From Gemmatimonadota bacterium (GTDB lineage Bacteria > Gemmatimonadota > Gemmatimonadetes > Longimicrobiales > UBA6960): a DNA stretch of 15,354 nt. The stretch spans positions 1 to 15,354 of the forward strand of contig JAHWKH010000010.1 of NCBI GenBank assembly GCA_019347995.1, given 5' to 3'. Positions 1-7,234 of the stretch are shown here, in pieces. A program made the position numbers and the translations under genes. The notes below the pieces were generated by a model. The model saw only the letters and a list, made by a program, of their open reading frames with translations, did not search any database and was not told where the DNA came from. How positions within the stretch are numbered: position 1 is the stretch's first letter; each line of letters opens with the position of its first letter.

Positions 1-751
1 TGACCGCGTCGGCGAGGCGGTCGACGATCCCGGGCCGGGGCTCGAAGGCCGAGTCGTCCATGCCGAGGGGGTCCAGGACGGCGGTCTCCAGCGCCTCGGC
101 GAAGGGGCGGCCGCTCAGCGTCTCCAGCGCGTAGCCCACGGTGGCGACGGCCGCGTTGCTGTACTTGACGCGCGCCTCCGGCTCGTAGACCAGGGCCGTC
201 TCGTTCAGGCTCCGCACGGTGGCCGCCAGGGAAGGCGCGGTGTGGTCGAAATAATTGCCCACGGGCGGCTCGCGCACGAAGCCGGAGCGGTGGGTCATGA
301 GCTGACGGAGCGTCGGCTCCCGGTCGTACGGGTTCCGCGGGCGGACGTCCGGGACGTACGTGGAGGCGGGCGCGTCCAGGTCGACGCGGCCGGCCTCCAC
401 GAGCTGCATGACGGCGATGTCCGTGAAGAGCTTGGAGACCGACCCGACCCGGTGGACCGTGGCGGCGTCGGCCGCGACGGAATCGGTCAGGTCCTCGTAT
501 CCGAACCCCCGCGCCCAGACGACCTCGTCGCCGTCCACCAGCGCCACCGACATGGCGGGGATGTCCTTGGCGGCCATCTCCCGCTCCACGAAGGCGGCGA
601 CGCGCTCGCCGACCTCCCGCCACGGACCCGGAGCCACGACGGAGGCCGCCCCCGCGGCGGAGCCGCGTGCCGGTGCCGTGTCCCCCGGAGCGCACGCGGT
701 CAGCGCCAGCGTCGCCAGGAGGAGGGCGGGAAGCGCGGGGCGTGGAAGCAT
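1..751 (-). CDS. Serine hydrolase (class C beta-lactamase fold) lipoprotein, 3' end outside window
   Basis: The frame reads leftward from an ATG at 751 and is still open at base 1, so about 250 N-terminal residues are present. An export lipobox ends in Cys20 (L-T-A-C), so the mature protein should be lipid-anchored outside the cytoplasm. The catalytic S-x-x-K motif is Ser104-Val-Ser-Lys107, and the second catalytic motif is Tyr197-Ser-Asn199 (Y-x-N). Between them lie the typical 'LRQLMTHRSGF' (about 148-158) and, later, 'LDPLGMDDS' blocks of the PF00144 family. The third (K/H-T/S-G) motif would lie in the missing C-terminal part. A GAGG sits about 9 nt before the ATG. Family members include esterases, DD-peptidases and peptidases, so the substrate cannot be assigned. 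The gene is divergent from the amidohydrolase operon. Confidence 0.9.
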   Translation of the reverse strand, partial: MLPRPALPALLLATLALTACAPGDTAPARGSAAGAASVVAPGPWREVGERVAAFVEREMAAKDIPAMSVALVDGDEVVWARGFGYEDLTDSVAADAATVHRVGSVSKLFTDIAVMQLVEAGRVDLDAPASTYVPDVRPRNPYDREPTLRQLMTHRSGFVREPPVGNYFDHTAPSLAATVRSLNETALVYEPEARVKYSNAAVATVGYALETLSGRPFAEALETAVLDPLGMDDSAFEPRPGIVDRLADAV

Positions 752-1048
752 CGGATCGGACCTCGTGGCGGGGGAACGGCCGGCGCCGCCGAGGGGCCGG
801 CTCCGATGTATAACACGCCCCGCGCCCGACGGGATACGGCGGCGGACGCCCCTGCGAGGCGTGTGTCGATGGCGCGCCCAGCGTCGCGGGCGTCACGGGA
901 TCCGACGGCCGCTCCATTGCGTCATCGCGGCGCCGGTGGTTTCATGGCGGGGACACCCCGGGGCGGGAGCGCGTGGAGGTGACGGCGTCGTGGACGGCGG
1001 CGGCGCGCTCCCCGGACGCGGGACGGATTTCCGGAGCGAGGAGGCTGC
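752..1048. promoter_or_regulatory. Divergent intergenic region between serine hydrolase and amidohydrolase
   Basis: This 297-nt spacer holds no convincing gene. It should carry both divergent promoters. The only AT-rich patch is at 806-815; on the minus strand it reads TATACA (812 to 807), a possible -10 about 56 nt before the serine hydrolase ATG, but no convincing -35 precedes it. A short GC hairpin, CGGGG-aca-CCCCG, lies at 948-960. The amidohydrolase RBS GAGGAGG is at 1038-1044. I see no clear -35/-10 pair for the plus-strand operon. Confidence 0.3.
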
Positions 1049-2515
1049 ATGGGGAGCATCGCACGAGGGGACCGCGGGGACGGGCGCCGGAGCGTCGGGC
1101 TCGCGGCAACGCTGGCCGGGGCGGCGGCGCTCGGCCTGGCGCCCGCCGTGGCCGCGCAGGCGGCCGCCGACCTTTCCGAGGACGTGCGGCGCTATGTGGC
1201 CGTGGACGCCCCGGTGGTGGCCATCACCAACGTGACGCTCCTCGACGGCACCGGCGCGGCGGCGCGCCGCGGCCAGACCGTCGTCGTCCGGGATGGACGC
1301 GTCGACGAGGTGGCGGCGTCGGCCCTCTACGACGTCCCGGCCGGGGCCCAGGTCATCGACGGCACGGGCCACACGCTCATCCCGGGCCTGGTGGGCCTCC
1401 ACAACCACCTCTACTACACGGCCGCCGGCGGCCGCGCCGCCCAGCTCTCCTACAGCGCGCCACGCCTCTACCTGGGCTCGGGCGTGACCACCGTGCGCAC
1501 CACGGGGAGCCGCAACGCGTACGCCGAGATCAACCTGAAGCACGAGATCGAGGCGGGGCGCCAGCCGGGCCCGCGCATCCACATCACGGCGCCGTACATC
1601 ACGGGCGGCACGGGCGCCACCACGATGACGCTGCTGGACACGCCGGAGGAGGCGCGCCGCTTCGTGGCCTACTGGGCCCAGGAGGGCGCCACCTGGCTCA
1701 AGGCGTACACGAACATCCGGCGCGCCGAGCTGGGCGCCGCCATCGACGAGGCACACCGCCACGGCATCAAGGTCACCGGACACCTGTGCTCGGTGAGCTT
1801 CACCGAGGCGGTGGAGCTGGGCATCGACAACCTGGAGCACGGGCTGCTCACCAACACCGACTACGACCCGGAGAAGCAGCCGGACCGGTGCAGCCCCAAC
1901 ACCATCGTGGAGTCGGGCGGGGTCGACCCGACGAGCCGCGAGGTCCAGGCCACATTCCGGGCCATGATCGACGCGGGCGTCCCCATGACGTCCACGCTGG
2001 CGGTCTACGAGCTCTTCGTGCCGGACCGGAGCGTGACCGATCCACGCACCCTGCAGGCCATGACCCCCGACGTGCGCGAGGCGTACCTCGCGGCGCGGCG
2101 GCGCATCGACGAGACGCGCCAGGGCATCTCGCCGGAGGCCTTCGCCAACGCCATGGCGTACGAGAAGGCGTTCGTGGAGGCGGGCGGCGTGCTGGCGGCG
2201 GGCGTGGACCCCACCGGCAACGGCGGCGCGCTGCCCGGCTACGGCGACCAGCGCAACTTCGAGCTGCTCAGGGAGGCCGGCTTCTCGCCCGAGGAGACCG
2301 TGCGCATCATGTCGGCCAACGGTGCCGCCGTGCTGGGAGAGGACGGGCTGGGCACGGTGGCGCCGGGCCGCACCGCCGACCTGGTCCTCCTGCGGGGCGA
2401 CCTCACCGCCGACCCCGCCGTGATCCGCAACGTGGTCACCGTCTTCAAGGGCGGCGTCGGCTACGACTCGGCCCGCCTCCTCGAGGGCGTGAAGGGTCGG
2501 GTGGGGATCAGCTGA
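1049..2515 (+). CDS. Exported metal-dependent amidohydrolase family protein
   Basis: The 488-residue protein has an N-terminal signal peptide (basic region, hydrophobic stretch about 16-36, probable cleavage near 'AVAAQA') followed by an amidohydrolase barrel (PF01979). The metal-site residues can all be seen: His118-Asn-His120 in 'GLHNHL', Lys218 in 'WLKAY' as the candidate carboxylated lysine, His245 in 'TGHL', His264 in 'LEHG' and Asp387 in 'AGVDP'. A C-terminal 'GTVAPGRTADLVLL' strand completes the composite beta-sandwich seen in imidazolonepropionase- and prolidase-like members. It should therefore be an active hydrolase, but the substrate (amide, dipeptide, lactone) is unknown. The start is fixed by GAGGAGG 5 nt upstream. 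Its TGA overlaps the next gene's ATG by one base, which implies translational coupling. Confidence 0.92.
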   Translation: MGSIARGDRGDGRRSVGLAATLAGAAALGLAPAVAAQAAADLSEDVRRYVAVDAPVVAITNVTLLDGTGAAARRGQTVVVRDGRVDEVAASALYDVPAGAQVIDGTGHTLIPGLVGLHNHLYYTAAGGRAAQLSYSAPRLYLGSGVTTVRTTGSRNAYAEINLKHEIEAGRQPGPRIHITAPYITGGTGATTMTLLDTPEEARRFVAYWAQEGATWLKAYTNIRRAELGAAIDEAHRHGIKVTGHLCSVSFTEAVELGIDNLEHGLLTNTDYDPEKQPDRCSPNTIVESGGVDPTSREVQATFRAMIDAGVPMTSTLAVYELFVPDRSVTDPRTLQAMTPDVREAYLAARRRIDETRQGISPEAFANAMAYEKAFVEAGGVLAAGVDPTGNGGALPGYGDQRNFELLREAGFSPEETVRIMSANGAAVLGEDGLGTVAPGRTADLVLLRGDLTADPAVIRNVVTVFKGGVGYDSARLLEGVKGRVGIS

Positions 2516-3081
2516 TGCGCCGCCCCGCCGGAGTGAGCGGCCGCGGGTCTTCGAGGCCGCGCCGGACCGGCTCCGCGGCCGGCGGGCTCGCCGTTCTCGG
2601 CGGCGCCCTCCTGCTGCTCTGCGGCGTCGCCTCCGCGGCCCCGGCCGGCGTCGCGGCCCAGAGCGCGGACGAGCCCTCGCCGGAGGTGCGGGCCGCGGTG
2701 CTCGCGCCGGTCCAGCGTCTCTTCGACGCCATCAACAGCGGCGACGCGGCCCTGGCCCGGGAGGTGATGAGCCCCGACGCCCACGTGGCCATGCTGGGTC
2801 CGGGAGGCGTCGTCCTCGGCGCCGACGGCCTGGCCGACATGGTGGCGGGCGCCACCGAGACGTGGGTCGAGCGGATGTGGAGCCCCGAGGTCCGGGTGCG
2901 TGCCGACCTGGCCTCGGTGTGGGCGCCGTACGACTTCTACCGGGACGGACGCTTCAGCCACTGCGGCATCGACGCCTTCCACCTGGAGCGGCGGGAGGCC
3001 GGGTGGCGCATCGTCTCGCTGGTTTGGGTGCGGGAGCAGCCTCCGGCCTGCGCGCTGCATCCGGAGGGGCCGCCGCCGTGA
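2515..3081 (+). CDS. Exported NTF2/SnoaL-like fold protein
   Basis: The ATG at 2515 shares its A with the TGA of the amidohydrolase (TGATG). The 188-residue product has an Arg-rich n-region, a hydrophobic segment about 21-48 and a probable signal cleavage near Ala42 or Ala48. Residues 55-175 form one cone-shaped NTF2-like domain (DUF4440/SnoaL type). Its signs are the 'VQRLFDAINSGDAA' start helix, the 'MSPDAHVAMLG' strand, 'SVWAPYDFYRDGR' and the closing strand 'GWRIVSLVWVRE'. Members are ligand-binding or enzymatic, and many have no assigned reaction. His149 and Cys150 lie in the pocket-forming 'SHCGIDAF' strand. Its place in the operon suggests it works near the exported amidohydrolase. Its TGA overlaps the next GTG start. 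Confidence 0.85.
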   Translation: MRRPAGVSGRGSSRPRRTGSAAGGLAVLGGALLLLCGVASAAPAGVAAQSADEPSPEVRAAVLAPVQRLFDAINSGDAALAREVMSPDAHVAMLGPGGVVLGADGLADMVAGATETWVERMWSPEVRVRADLASVWAPYDFYRDGRFSHCGIDAFHLERREAGWRIVSLVWVREQPPACALHPEGPPP

Positions 3082-3476
3082 CGACCCTGGAGGTCCGGAC
3101 CCCGGAGCGCGAGGCCATGGTGGACATCGGGCCGCGCGTGGCGGAGGCGGTGCGCGCCAGCGGCGTCGATGAGGGGGTGGTGCACCTGTGGAGCCTCCAC
3201 ACCACCTGCGCCCTCACCGTCAACGAGAACGCGGATCCCGACGTCCAACGGGACATGGTCCGGAAGATGCAAGCGCTCGTTCCCCGCCAGGAGCCCTTCT
3301 ACCGGCACGCGGAAGGCAACAGCGATTCGCACGTGAAGACCAGCCTGTTCGGTCCCGGTCTCATGCTGCTGGTGCACGACGGCGAGCTGGTGCTGGGCAC
3401 GTGGCAGGGCGTGTTCCTCGCGGAATGGGATGGGCCGCGAGTCCGCCGGGTGGCGGTCAAGGCCGTGGCATGCTGA
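3078..3476 (+). CDS. yjbQ: YjbQ family protein (secondary thiamine-phosphate synthase, UPF0047)
   Basis: The start is a GTG at 3078 inside the previous stop (GTGA), with GGAGG at 3063-3067, 10 nt upstream. This gives 132 residues, close to the roughly 135-140 typical of the family. Conserved blocks are all present: 'LHTTCAL' (His41-Thr-Thr), 'NENADPDV' (49-56), 'RHAEGNSDSHVKTSLFG' (His77, His85, Lys87) and 'LGTWQGVFLAEWDGPR' (about 106-121). The family is a small trimeric cytoplasmic beta-barrel that can supply weak thiamine-phosphate synthase activity in E. coli; its true role is unclear. There is no signal peptide, unlike its two operon partners, so the coupling looks positional rather than a shared compartment. 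Confidence 0.93.
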   Translation: MTTLEVRTPEREAMVDIGPRVAEAVRASGVDEGVVHLWSLHTTCALTVNENADPDVQRDMVRKMQALVPRQEPFYRHAEGNSDSHVKTSLFGPGLMLLVHDGELVLGTWQGVFLAEWDGPRVRRVAVKAVAC

Positions 3477-3479
3477 CCG

Positions 3480-3507
3480 TTGACATCGCACCCCCCCGGC
3501 ATACCTT
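3480..3507 (+). promoter_or_regulatory. Candidate promoter for the acidic small protein
   Basis: A perfect -35 hexamer TTGACA lies at 3480-3485, followed by a 16-nt spacer and a weak -10 TACCTT at 3502-3507. Transcription would start near 3514 and give a leader of about 55 nt to the ATG at 3569. It lies immediately after the YjbQ stop codon, which suggests the downstream gene is an independent unit. The -10 match is only partial. Confidence 0.45.
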
Positions 3508-3568
3508 GGCGCCGAGTCGCCCCTGGCCCCTGTCCCGGCCGGGGAAGTCACCCCAGGAGGAGATGGAG

Positions 3569-3820
3569 ATGAAGCAGCAGTCCGGCTGGAACGAGGACGA
3601 GTCGATTTCCCTCACCGCGCTGCACGCTGCGTACGGCGACGAGGACGACGAGTGGGAGGAGGAGGAGCTGGAAGAGGACGACGACGACTGGGACGACGAG
3701 GACGAGGACGACGACGAAGGCTGGGACGAGGACGAGGACGAGGAGGAGGACTGGGAGGAGGACGAGGACGAGTACGAGATGGGCCGTCGCGGCAGGCCGC
3801 CGCGGCCCGAGTGGGACTGA
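3569..3820 (+). CDS. Small extremely acidic Asp/Glu-rich protein with spaced Trp residues
   Basis: I recognise no family. The 83-residue protein has a short N-terminal segment (residues 1-23, with a possible helix 'SISLTALHAAYG'), an acidic core (24-70) in which 40 of 47 residues are Asp or Glu, and a basic, Pro/Arg-rich tail (73-80). Aromatic residues punctuate the acidic core at Trp29, Trp41, Trp52, Trp62 and Tyr69, 7 to 12 residues apart. AGGAGG at 3555-3560 is 8 nt before this ATG. An in-frame ATG at 3563 is only 2 nt from the RBS and is less likely. The RBS, candidate promoter and downstream terminator favour a real gene over low-complexity noise. Possible roles such as DNA mimic, cation binding or charge chaperone are speculation. 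The mirror strand encodes a poly-Ser frame, which is a shadow. Confidence 0.65.
   Translation: MKQQSGWNEDESISLTALHAAYGDEDDEWEEEELEEDDDDWDDEDEDDDEGWDEDEDEEEDWEEDEDEYEMGRRGRPPRPEWD
3638..3778 (+). repeat. Low-complexity GAC/GAG trinucleotide tract
   Basis: This is an imperfect run of GAC and GAG codons interrupted by TGG, inside the acidic protein gene. Such tracts expand and contract by slippage, so the length may differ between strains. Asp and Glu codons are mixed rather than one unit repeated, which suggests an old or selected tract. Confidence 0.7.
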
Positions 3821-3838
3821 GCCTCCCGATCCATCCCG

Positions 3839-3882
3839 ACGACCCGCCGCCCCGACCGAGCCGTCGGCCGGGGCGGCGTCGT
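3839..3882. terminator. Bidirectional hairpin between convergent genes
   Basis: ACGAC (3839-3843) pairs with GTCGT (3878-3882). After a 2-nt CC bulge, GCCGCCCCG (3846-3854) pairs with CGGGGCGGC (3869-3877), and a small inner GAC/GTC pairing is possible in the loop. The very stable stem sits 18 nt after the acidic gene stop and 2 nt before the sulfurtransferase stop. It can serve both strands. There is no U-tract, so it is either an atypical intrinsic terminator or an mRNA 3'-end stabiliser. Confidence 0.6.
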
Positions 3883-3884
3883 GG

Positions 3885-4316
3885 TCAGCGCTCGATCGGC
3901 GCCCGCACCAGGTTGCCCCACTCCGTCCAGGAGCCGTCGTAGTTCTCGCACTCCTCGAAGCCGAGGAGGTAGGTGAGGACGAACCAGGTGTGCGAGGAGC
4001 GCTCTCCGATGCGGCAGTACGTGATGACGGGCTCGTCGGGATCGAGCCCCGCCCCCCGCAGATAGATCTCCTTCAGCGCGTCGGCCGGGAGGAAGAGGTG
4101 GCTATCGGGATCCACCGCGCGGCTCCACGGCACGTTCTGGGCGCCGGGGATGTGCCCGCCCCGGAGCGCCCCCTCGTTGGGGTAGTCGGGCATGTGCATC
4201 CGCTCGCCGCTGAACTCCTCTGGGCTACGCACGTCGATGAGGGCCTTCTGCCCCTCCATGTGAGCCATGACGTCATCGCGGAAGGCCCGGATGCGGGAGT
4301 CGTCGCGGGGGCTCAC
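3885..4316 (-). CDS. Sulfurtransferase C-terminal (catalytic) rhodanese domain, split ORF
   Basis: The frame from a GTG at 4316 encodes 143 residues. It begins where the linker of a CysA2-like thiosulfate sulfurtransferase should be ('[12 protein letters not shown]') and contains the whole second rhodanese domain. The catalytic loop is '[12 protein letters not shown]', with the persulfide-forming Cys101 (codon 4016-4014). '[13 protein letters not shown]', '[14 protein letters not shown]' and '[13 protein letters not shown]' are further signatures close to mycobacterial CysA2. The GTG overlaps the stop of the N-terminal half as GTGA, and a GAGGG lies about 10 nt upstream, so coupled re-initiation is possible. 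Otherwise this and the next entry are one gene broken by a 1-nt loss near 4332-4335. The domain would transfer sulfane sulfur from thiosulfate to a thiophile such as cyanide or a protein thiol. Confidence 0.85.
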   Translation of the reverse strand: MSPRDDSRIRAFRDDVMAHMEGQKALIDVRSPEEFSGERMHMPDYPNEGALRGGHIPGAQNVPWSRAVDPDSHLFLPADALKEIYLRGAGLDPDEPVITYCRIGERSSHTWFVLTYLLGFEECENYDGSWTEWGNLVRAPIER

Positions 4317-4762
4317 ATCGATGTCGCCCTCGGGGAGGAGGGCACCTCCTCCGTCATCTCCCGCCCCTCGTCGACCCAGCGGGCCCGGCCGCCGTCCATG
4401 ATCCTGACGTTCTCGATCCCGAACAGCTCGAGCACCCAGAAGGTGTAGGCGGCCCACCAGTTGTTCTTGTCGCCGTAGAGGACGATGGTGTCGCCGCTGC
4501 GGACACCGAGGCGGCGCAGGAAGGCCTGGAGGCGCTCGTGGTCCAGGTAGTCGCGGGTGATGGGGTCGTTCAGGTCCCGCTCCCAGTCGACCTTCTGCGC
4601 TCCCGGGATGTGCCCGGTGTCGTAGAGGAGCACGTCCTCGTTCGACTCCAGGAGCTTCACCGAATCGTCGCCGAGCCGCTCCGCCACCCATTCGGTGGAG
4701 ACGAGCACGTCGGGCCGGGCGTAGCCCCGCTTCTCGATGGACGCCGCCGCGTCATCCGCCAT
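4313..4762 (-). CDS. Sulfurtransferase N-terminal (non-catalytic) rhodanese domain, split ORF
   Basis: The ATG at 4762 is preceded by AGGAGG 6 nt away. The frame encodes 149 residues: the structural N-terminal rhodanese domain of a two-domain sulfurtransferase. Markers are '[12 protein letters not shown]', '[21 protein letters not shown]', '[16 protein letters not shown]' and '[15 protein letters not shown]'. As in CysA2, the loop where a Cys would sit is replaced (GDKNNWW, 97-103), so this half is not catalytic. After 'EEVPSS' the frame drifts into 'PRATSM' and stops at a TGA (4315-4313), exactly where the -1 frame picks up the expected linker. Joined, the two halves would make about 292 residues, a normal length for the family. 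Either a real split gene or a consensus error in a C run. Confidence 0.85.
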   Translation of the reverse strand: MADDAAASIEKRGYARPDVLVSTEWVAERLGDDSVKLLESNEDVLLYDTGHIPGAQKVDWERDLNDPITRDYLDHERLQAFLRRLGVRSGDTIVLYGDKNNWWAAYTFWVLELFGIENVRIMDGGRARWVDEGREMTEEVPSSPRATSM

Positions 4763-4881
4763 GATTTCCCTCCTCTCGGGTACGGGTCGCCGTGTCCGGA
4801 CGGCCTGAGGGCGAGCGGTACCCGGGTGCCCGGGACGGGATCCGCACCCTCCACCGGCTCCGTCCGCCGCCGGGGCTCGTG
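4763..4881. promoter_or_regulatory. Divergent spacer between sulfurtransferase and propeller lipoprotein
   Basis: This 119-nt spacer must hold the promoters for both directions. The sulfurtransferase RBS (AGGAGG, minus strand) lies at about 4769-4774. I find no good -35/-10 pair on either strand. Confidence 0.25.
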
Positions 4882-6135
4882 GTGACGCCGGGGCGGACCT
4901 CCGCCGTGTGGGTGGGGGTGGCGGCCCTGGCGGCCTGCGGGGGCGCCCGCGCGCCCGCATCCGCCGTCCCGTCCCTCGAAGCCGCTCCCGACGCGGCCTC
5001 GACGGCTCCGTCCTACGAGGTGTACGTGGCCAACGAGTCCTCCGACATCGTGAGCCGCGTGTCGTTCGAGCCGGGCCGGGGCGCGCGCCTGGTGCGCGAC
5101 ACGCCCGTGGGCCTGCTGCCCGGCGAGATCGACGGGGCCCACGGCGTCACGGTGGCGCCGGACGGCTCGGGCGTCTACGTCACCCTGGCCCACGGCACGC
5201 CCTACGGCTCGGTGTGGCGGCTCGACATCGACGGGGACACCCTCACCGGCCGCACCGAGCTGGGGCTCTTCCCCGCCACCTTGGGGGTCACGCCCGACGG
5301 TAGCCTCCTGTTCGTGGTCAACTTCAACCTCCATGGCGACATGGAGCCGTCGGACGTGTCGGTCGTCCATACGCCCACCATGCAGGAGGTGACGCGGATC
5401 CGGACGTGCCTGATGCCCCACGGCAGCCGTGTGGACGGGGCCGGCGCGCGCCACTATTCGGTGTGCATGCACTCGGACCAGCTGGTCGAGATCGACGTGG
5501 GCACGCTGGAGCTCTCGCGGCGCTTCTCTCTCCTGCCCGGCCGGGAGGGCCCGCTGGCTCTCTCCGAGGGCGGAGAGGTACGCACGCCGGGCGGAGGCGC
5601 GGCCGCTGCGGGAGAGCACGCGAGGCACGTCTCCGCCGGGGCGGCCGTTGATCGTGGCGGGGGCGGAGAGGCCATGGCGGACGCCGTCTGCTCGCCCACG
5701 TGGGCCGAGCCCGGCGAGGGGTCCGGGGCGGGCCGCCACGTCTACGTGGCCTGCAACCGAAACGCCGAGATCCTCGAGGTGGACGTGGAGCGGTGGGAGG
5801 TGACCCGCCGCTTCGCCACCGGAGCGGGCCCCTACAACCTCGAGGCCACGGCCGACGGCCGTTGGCTGCTGGCGACCCTCAAGGGGGAGCAGGCCCTGGC
5901 CGTCATCGATCTGGAGAGCGGCGCCGAGATCGCCCGCATCCCCACCACGCGCCCCGTCACCCACGGGGTCGTGGCCAGCCACGACGCGCGCTGGGCCTTC
6001 GTCACCAACGAGGCGGTGGGCGGCACGCGGGGGACGCTGGACGTGGTGGACCTGGGCACCCGGCGGCGGGTTGCGAGCGTGGAGCTGCATCACCAGCCGG
6101 GCGGCGTCGACGTGAGGCCGCCCGGGGACCGGTGA
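4882..6135 (+). CDS. YncE-like beta-propeller lipoprotein
   Basis: I chose the GTG at 4882 because it gives a compact lipoprotein signal: Arg5, hydrophobic 9-18, lipobox L-A-A-Cys19. A GTG at 4792 would add 30 charged residues before it and spoil the signal. The 417-residue protein has repeated beta-propeller blades of the YncE/lactonase-like type, for example '[13 protein letters not shown]', '[12 protein letters not shown]', '[16 protein letters not shown]', '[17 protein letters not shown]', '[15 protein letters not shown]' and '[17 protein letters not shown]'. Cys176, Cys195, Cys270 and Cys291 may form disulfides outside the cytoplasm. A Gly/Ala-rich insert (223-268) interrupts the middle of the propeller. 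The function is probably ligand binding or scaffolding at the envelope; no catalytic residues can be named. The RBS is weak. Confidence 0.85.
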   Translation: MTPGRTSAVWVGVAALAACGGARAPASAVPSLEAAPDAASTAPSYEVYVANESSDIVSRVSFEPGRGARLVRDTPVGLLPGEIDGAHGVTVAPDGSGVYVTLAHGTPYGSVWRLDIDGDTLTGRTELGLFPATLGVTPDGSLLFVVNFNLHGDMEPSDVSVVHTPTMQEVTRIRTCLMPHGSRVDGAGARHYSVCMHSDQLVEIDVGTLELSRRFSLLPGREGPLALSEGGEVRTPGGGAAAAGEHARHVSAGAAVDRGGGGEAMADAVCSPTWAEPGEGSGAGRHVYVACNRNAEILEVDVERWEVTRRFATGAGPYNLEATADGRWLLATLKGEQALAVIDLESGAEIARIPTTRPVTHGVVASHDARWAFVTNEAVGGTRGTLDVVDLGTRRRVASVELHHQPGGVDVRPPGDR

Positions 6136-6154
6136 GCCCTTCCTGAAGCCGCCG

Positions 6155-7072
6155 GTGGAGGGGGGCTCCGGGAACGGGGCGTCCGCGGCCCGCATCCGCG
6201 CCGACGTGGAGGCCCTGGCCGGCGAGCGCCATCCCGGGTCCTCGCCCCGGGCCCTGGAAGCCGCCCTCGTCCACGTGGAGGAGCGCCTGGCGTCCCTGGG
6301 TCTCGAGCCTCGCCGCCACCCCTTCACCTACCGGCGGCGGCGGTACGAGAACGTGGTGGCGCTCCAGCCCGGACGCGACCCGTCGGCGCCGCGCGTCCTG
6401 GTGGGCGCACACGTCGACACCATGCCCGGGACGCCCGGCGCCGACGACAACGCCTCGGGCGTGGCGGGCATGCTGGAGGCGGCGCGGCTGCTGGAGGGAT
6501 TCCGGGGCGAAGCGCCCGTGGAGTGGGCGGCGTTCAACCTGGAGGAGCTGCAGGCGCTGCGGGTGCCGGGCTACCGCATCGGCAGTCGGCGCTTCGCCGC
6601 CCACGCGCGCCGCTCCGGGGTGCGCTACCGGGGCGCGCTGGTCCTGGAGATGATCGGGTACCGCTCCGGCGAGCCGGGAAGCCAGCGCATTCCGTTGCCC
6701 ATCCGCTGGATGGACCTGCGGCGCACCGGCGACTATCTGGCCGTCATCGGAGACACCCGCTCCCGCCCGCTCCTGGACACGTTCCGGGCGGCGGCCGCCG
6801 CGGCCGTTCCGGACCTGCCCGTGGTGACCTTCCACTCGCCGCTGCGGGGCTGGCTGGTGTGGGCGACCCGCCGGAGCGACAACGCCTCCTTCTGGTCGGA
6901 GGGCTACCCGGCGCTCATGCTCACCGACACCGCAGACCTGCGCAATCCGCACTACCACCGGCGCAGCGACCTCCCACCCACCCTGGACTACGACTTCGCG
7001 GCGGCGGTCACCGACGCCCTGATCGAGACGGTGCGGAGGCTGGCGGAGTCGGGGCGGGACGCGCGCCGCTGA
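6155..7072 (+). CDS. M28 family zinc metallopeptidase (aminopeptidase-like), cytoplasmic
   Basis: The GTG at 6155 lies 19 nt after the propeller stop, with no strong RBS. The 305-residue protein is a single M28 catalytic domain. Metal and catalytic residues are visible in order: His86-x-Asp88 in 'GAHVDT', Asp97/Asp98 in 'GADDNASG', the Glu130-Glu131 pair (general base plus zinc ligand) in 'NLEELQ', Glu165 in 'LEMIGY' where many relatives have Asp, and His268 in 'HYHRRSD'. It should be a di-zinc peptidase that removes N-terminal residues. There is no signal peptide or membrane segment, although many M28 enzymes are exported; the N-terminus starts abruptly with a Gly/Ser-rich stretch. It probably shares a transcript with the upstream lipoprotein. 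Confidence 0.88.
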   Translation: MEGGSGNGASAARIRADVEALAGERHPGSSPRALEAALVHVEERLASLGLEPRRHPFTYRRRRYENVVALQPGRDPSAPRVLVGAHVDTMPGTPGADDNASGVAGMLEAARLLEGFRGEAPVEWAAFNLEELQALRVPGYRIGSRRFAAHARRSGVRYRGALVLEMIGYRSGEPGSQRIPLPIRWMDLRRTGDYLAVIGDTRSRPLLDTFRAAAAAAVPDLPVVTFHSPLRGWLVWATRRSDNASFWSEGYPALMLTDTADLRNPHYHRRSDLPPTLDYDFAAAVTDALIETVRRLAESGRDARR

Positions 7073-7080
7073 GCGGCGGG

Positions 7081-7100
7081 CCGGGATGCCCGGGTCTGTT
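7081..7100 (+). terminator. Weak hairpin after the M28 peptidase
   Basis: CCGGG-atg-CCCGG (7081-7093) followed by a T-biased GGTCTGTT stretch lies 8 nt after the peptidase stop. A second 6-bp stem, GCGCGC (7101-7106) with GCGCGC (7116-7121), follows. These may end the propeller-M28 transcript, but the stems are short for such a GC-rich sequence. The rest of the 162-nt spacer up to 7234 shows only the rhomboid RBS. Confidence 0.25.
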
Positions 7101-7234
7101 GCGCGCTCGAACGACGCGCGCCGATGTTGCCCCCGTCGTCCCCCCCCCGGATCCTCGGGCGGCCGGGGCGGTAGAGGGAGGCCGACGAGCCGCCGGAGCC
7201 CGGCGATCATGGACGAGGGGAGAGGGACGCGCCG

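Noticed and set aside
973..2514. Upstream part of a 702-codon frame that overlaps the amidohydrolase
   Set aside because: Arg/Gly/Pro-rich off-frame translation. Only its last 189 codons (from 2515) look like a real protein.
3457..3951. Minus-strand poly-Ser frame opposite the acidic gene
   Set aside because: It is the complement of the GAC/GAG tract; the plus strand has the RBS, promoter candidate and terminator.
4309..4340. Programmed -1 frameshifting in the sulfurtransferase
   Set aside because: No slippery X-XXY-YYZ heptamer in the correct frame was found. A base loss or coupled re-initiation explains the data better.
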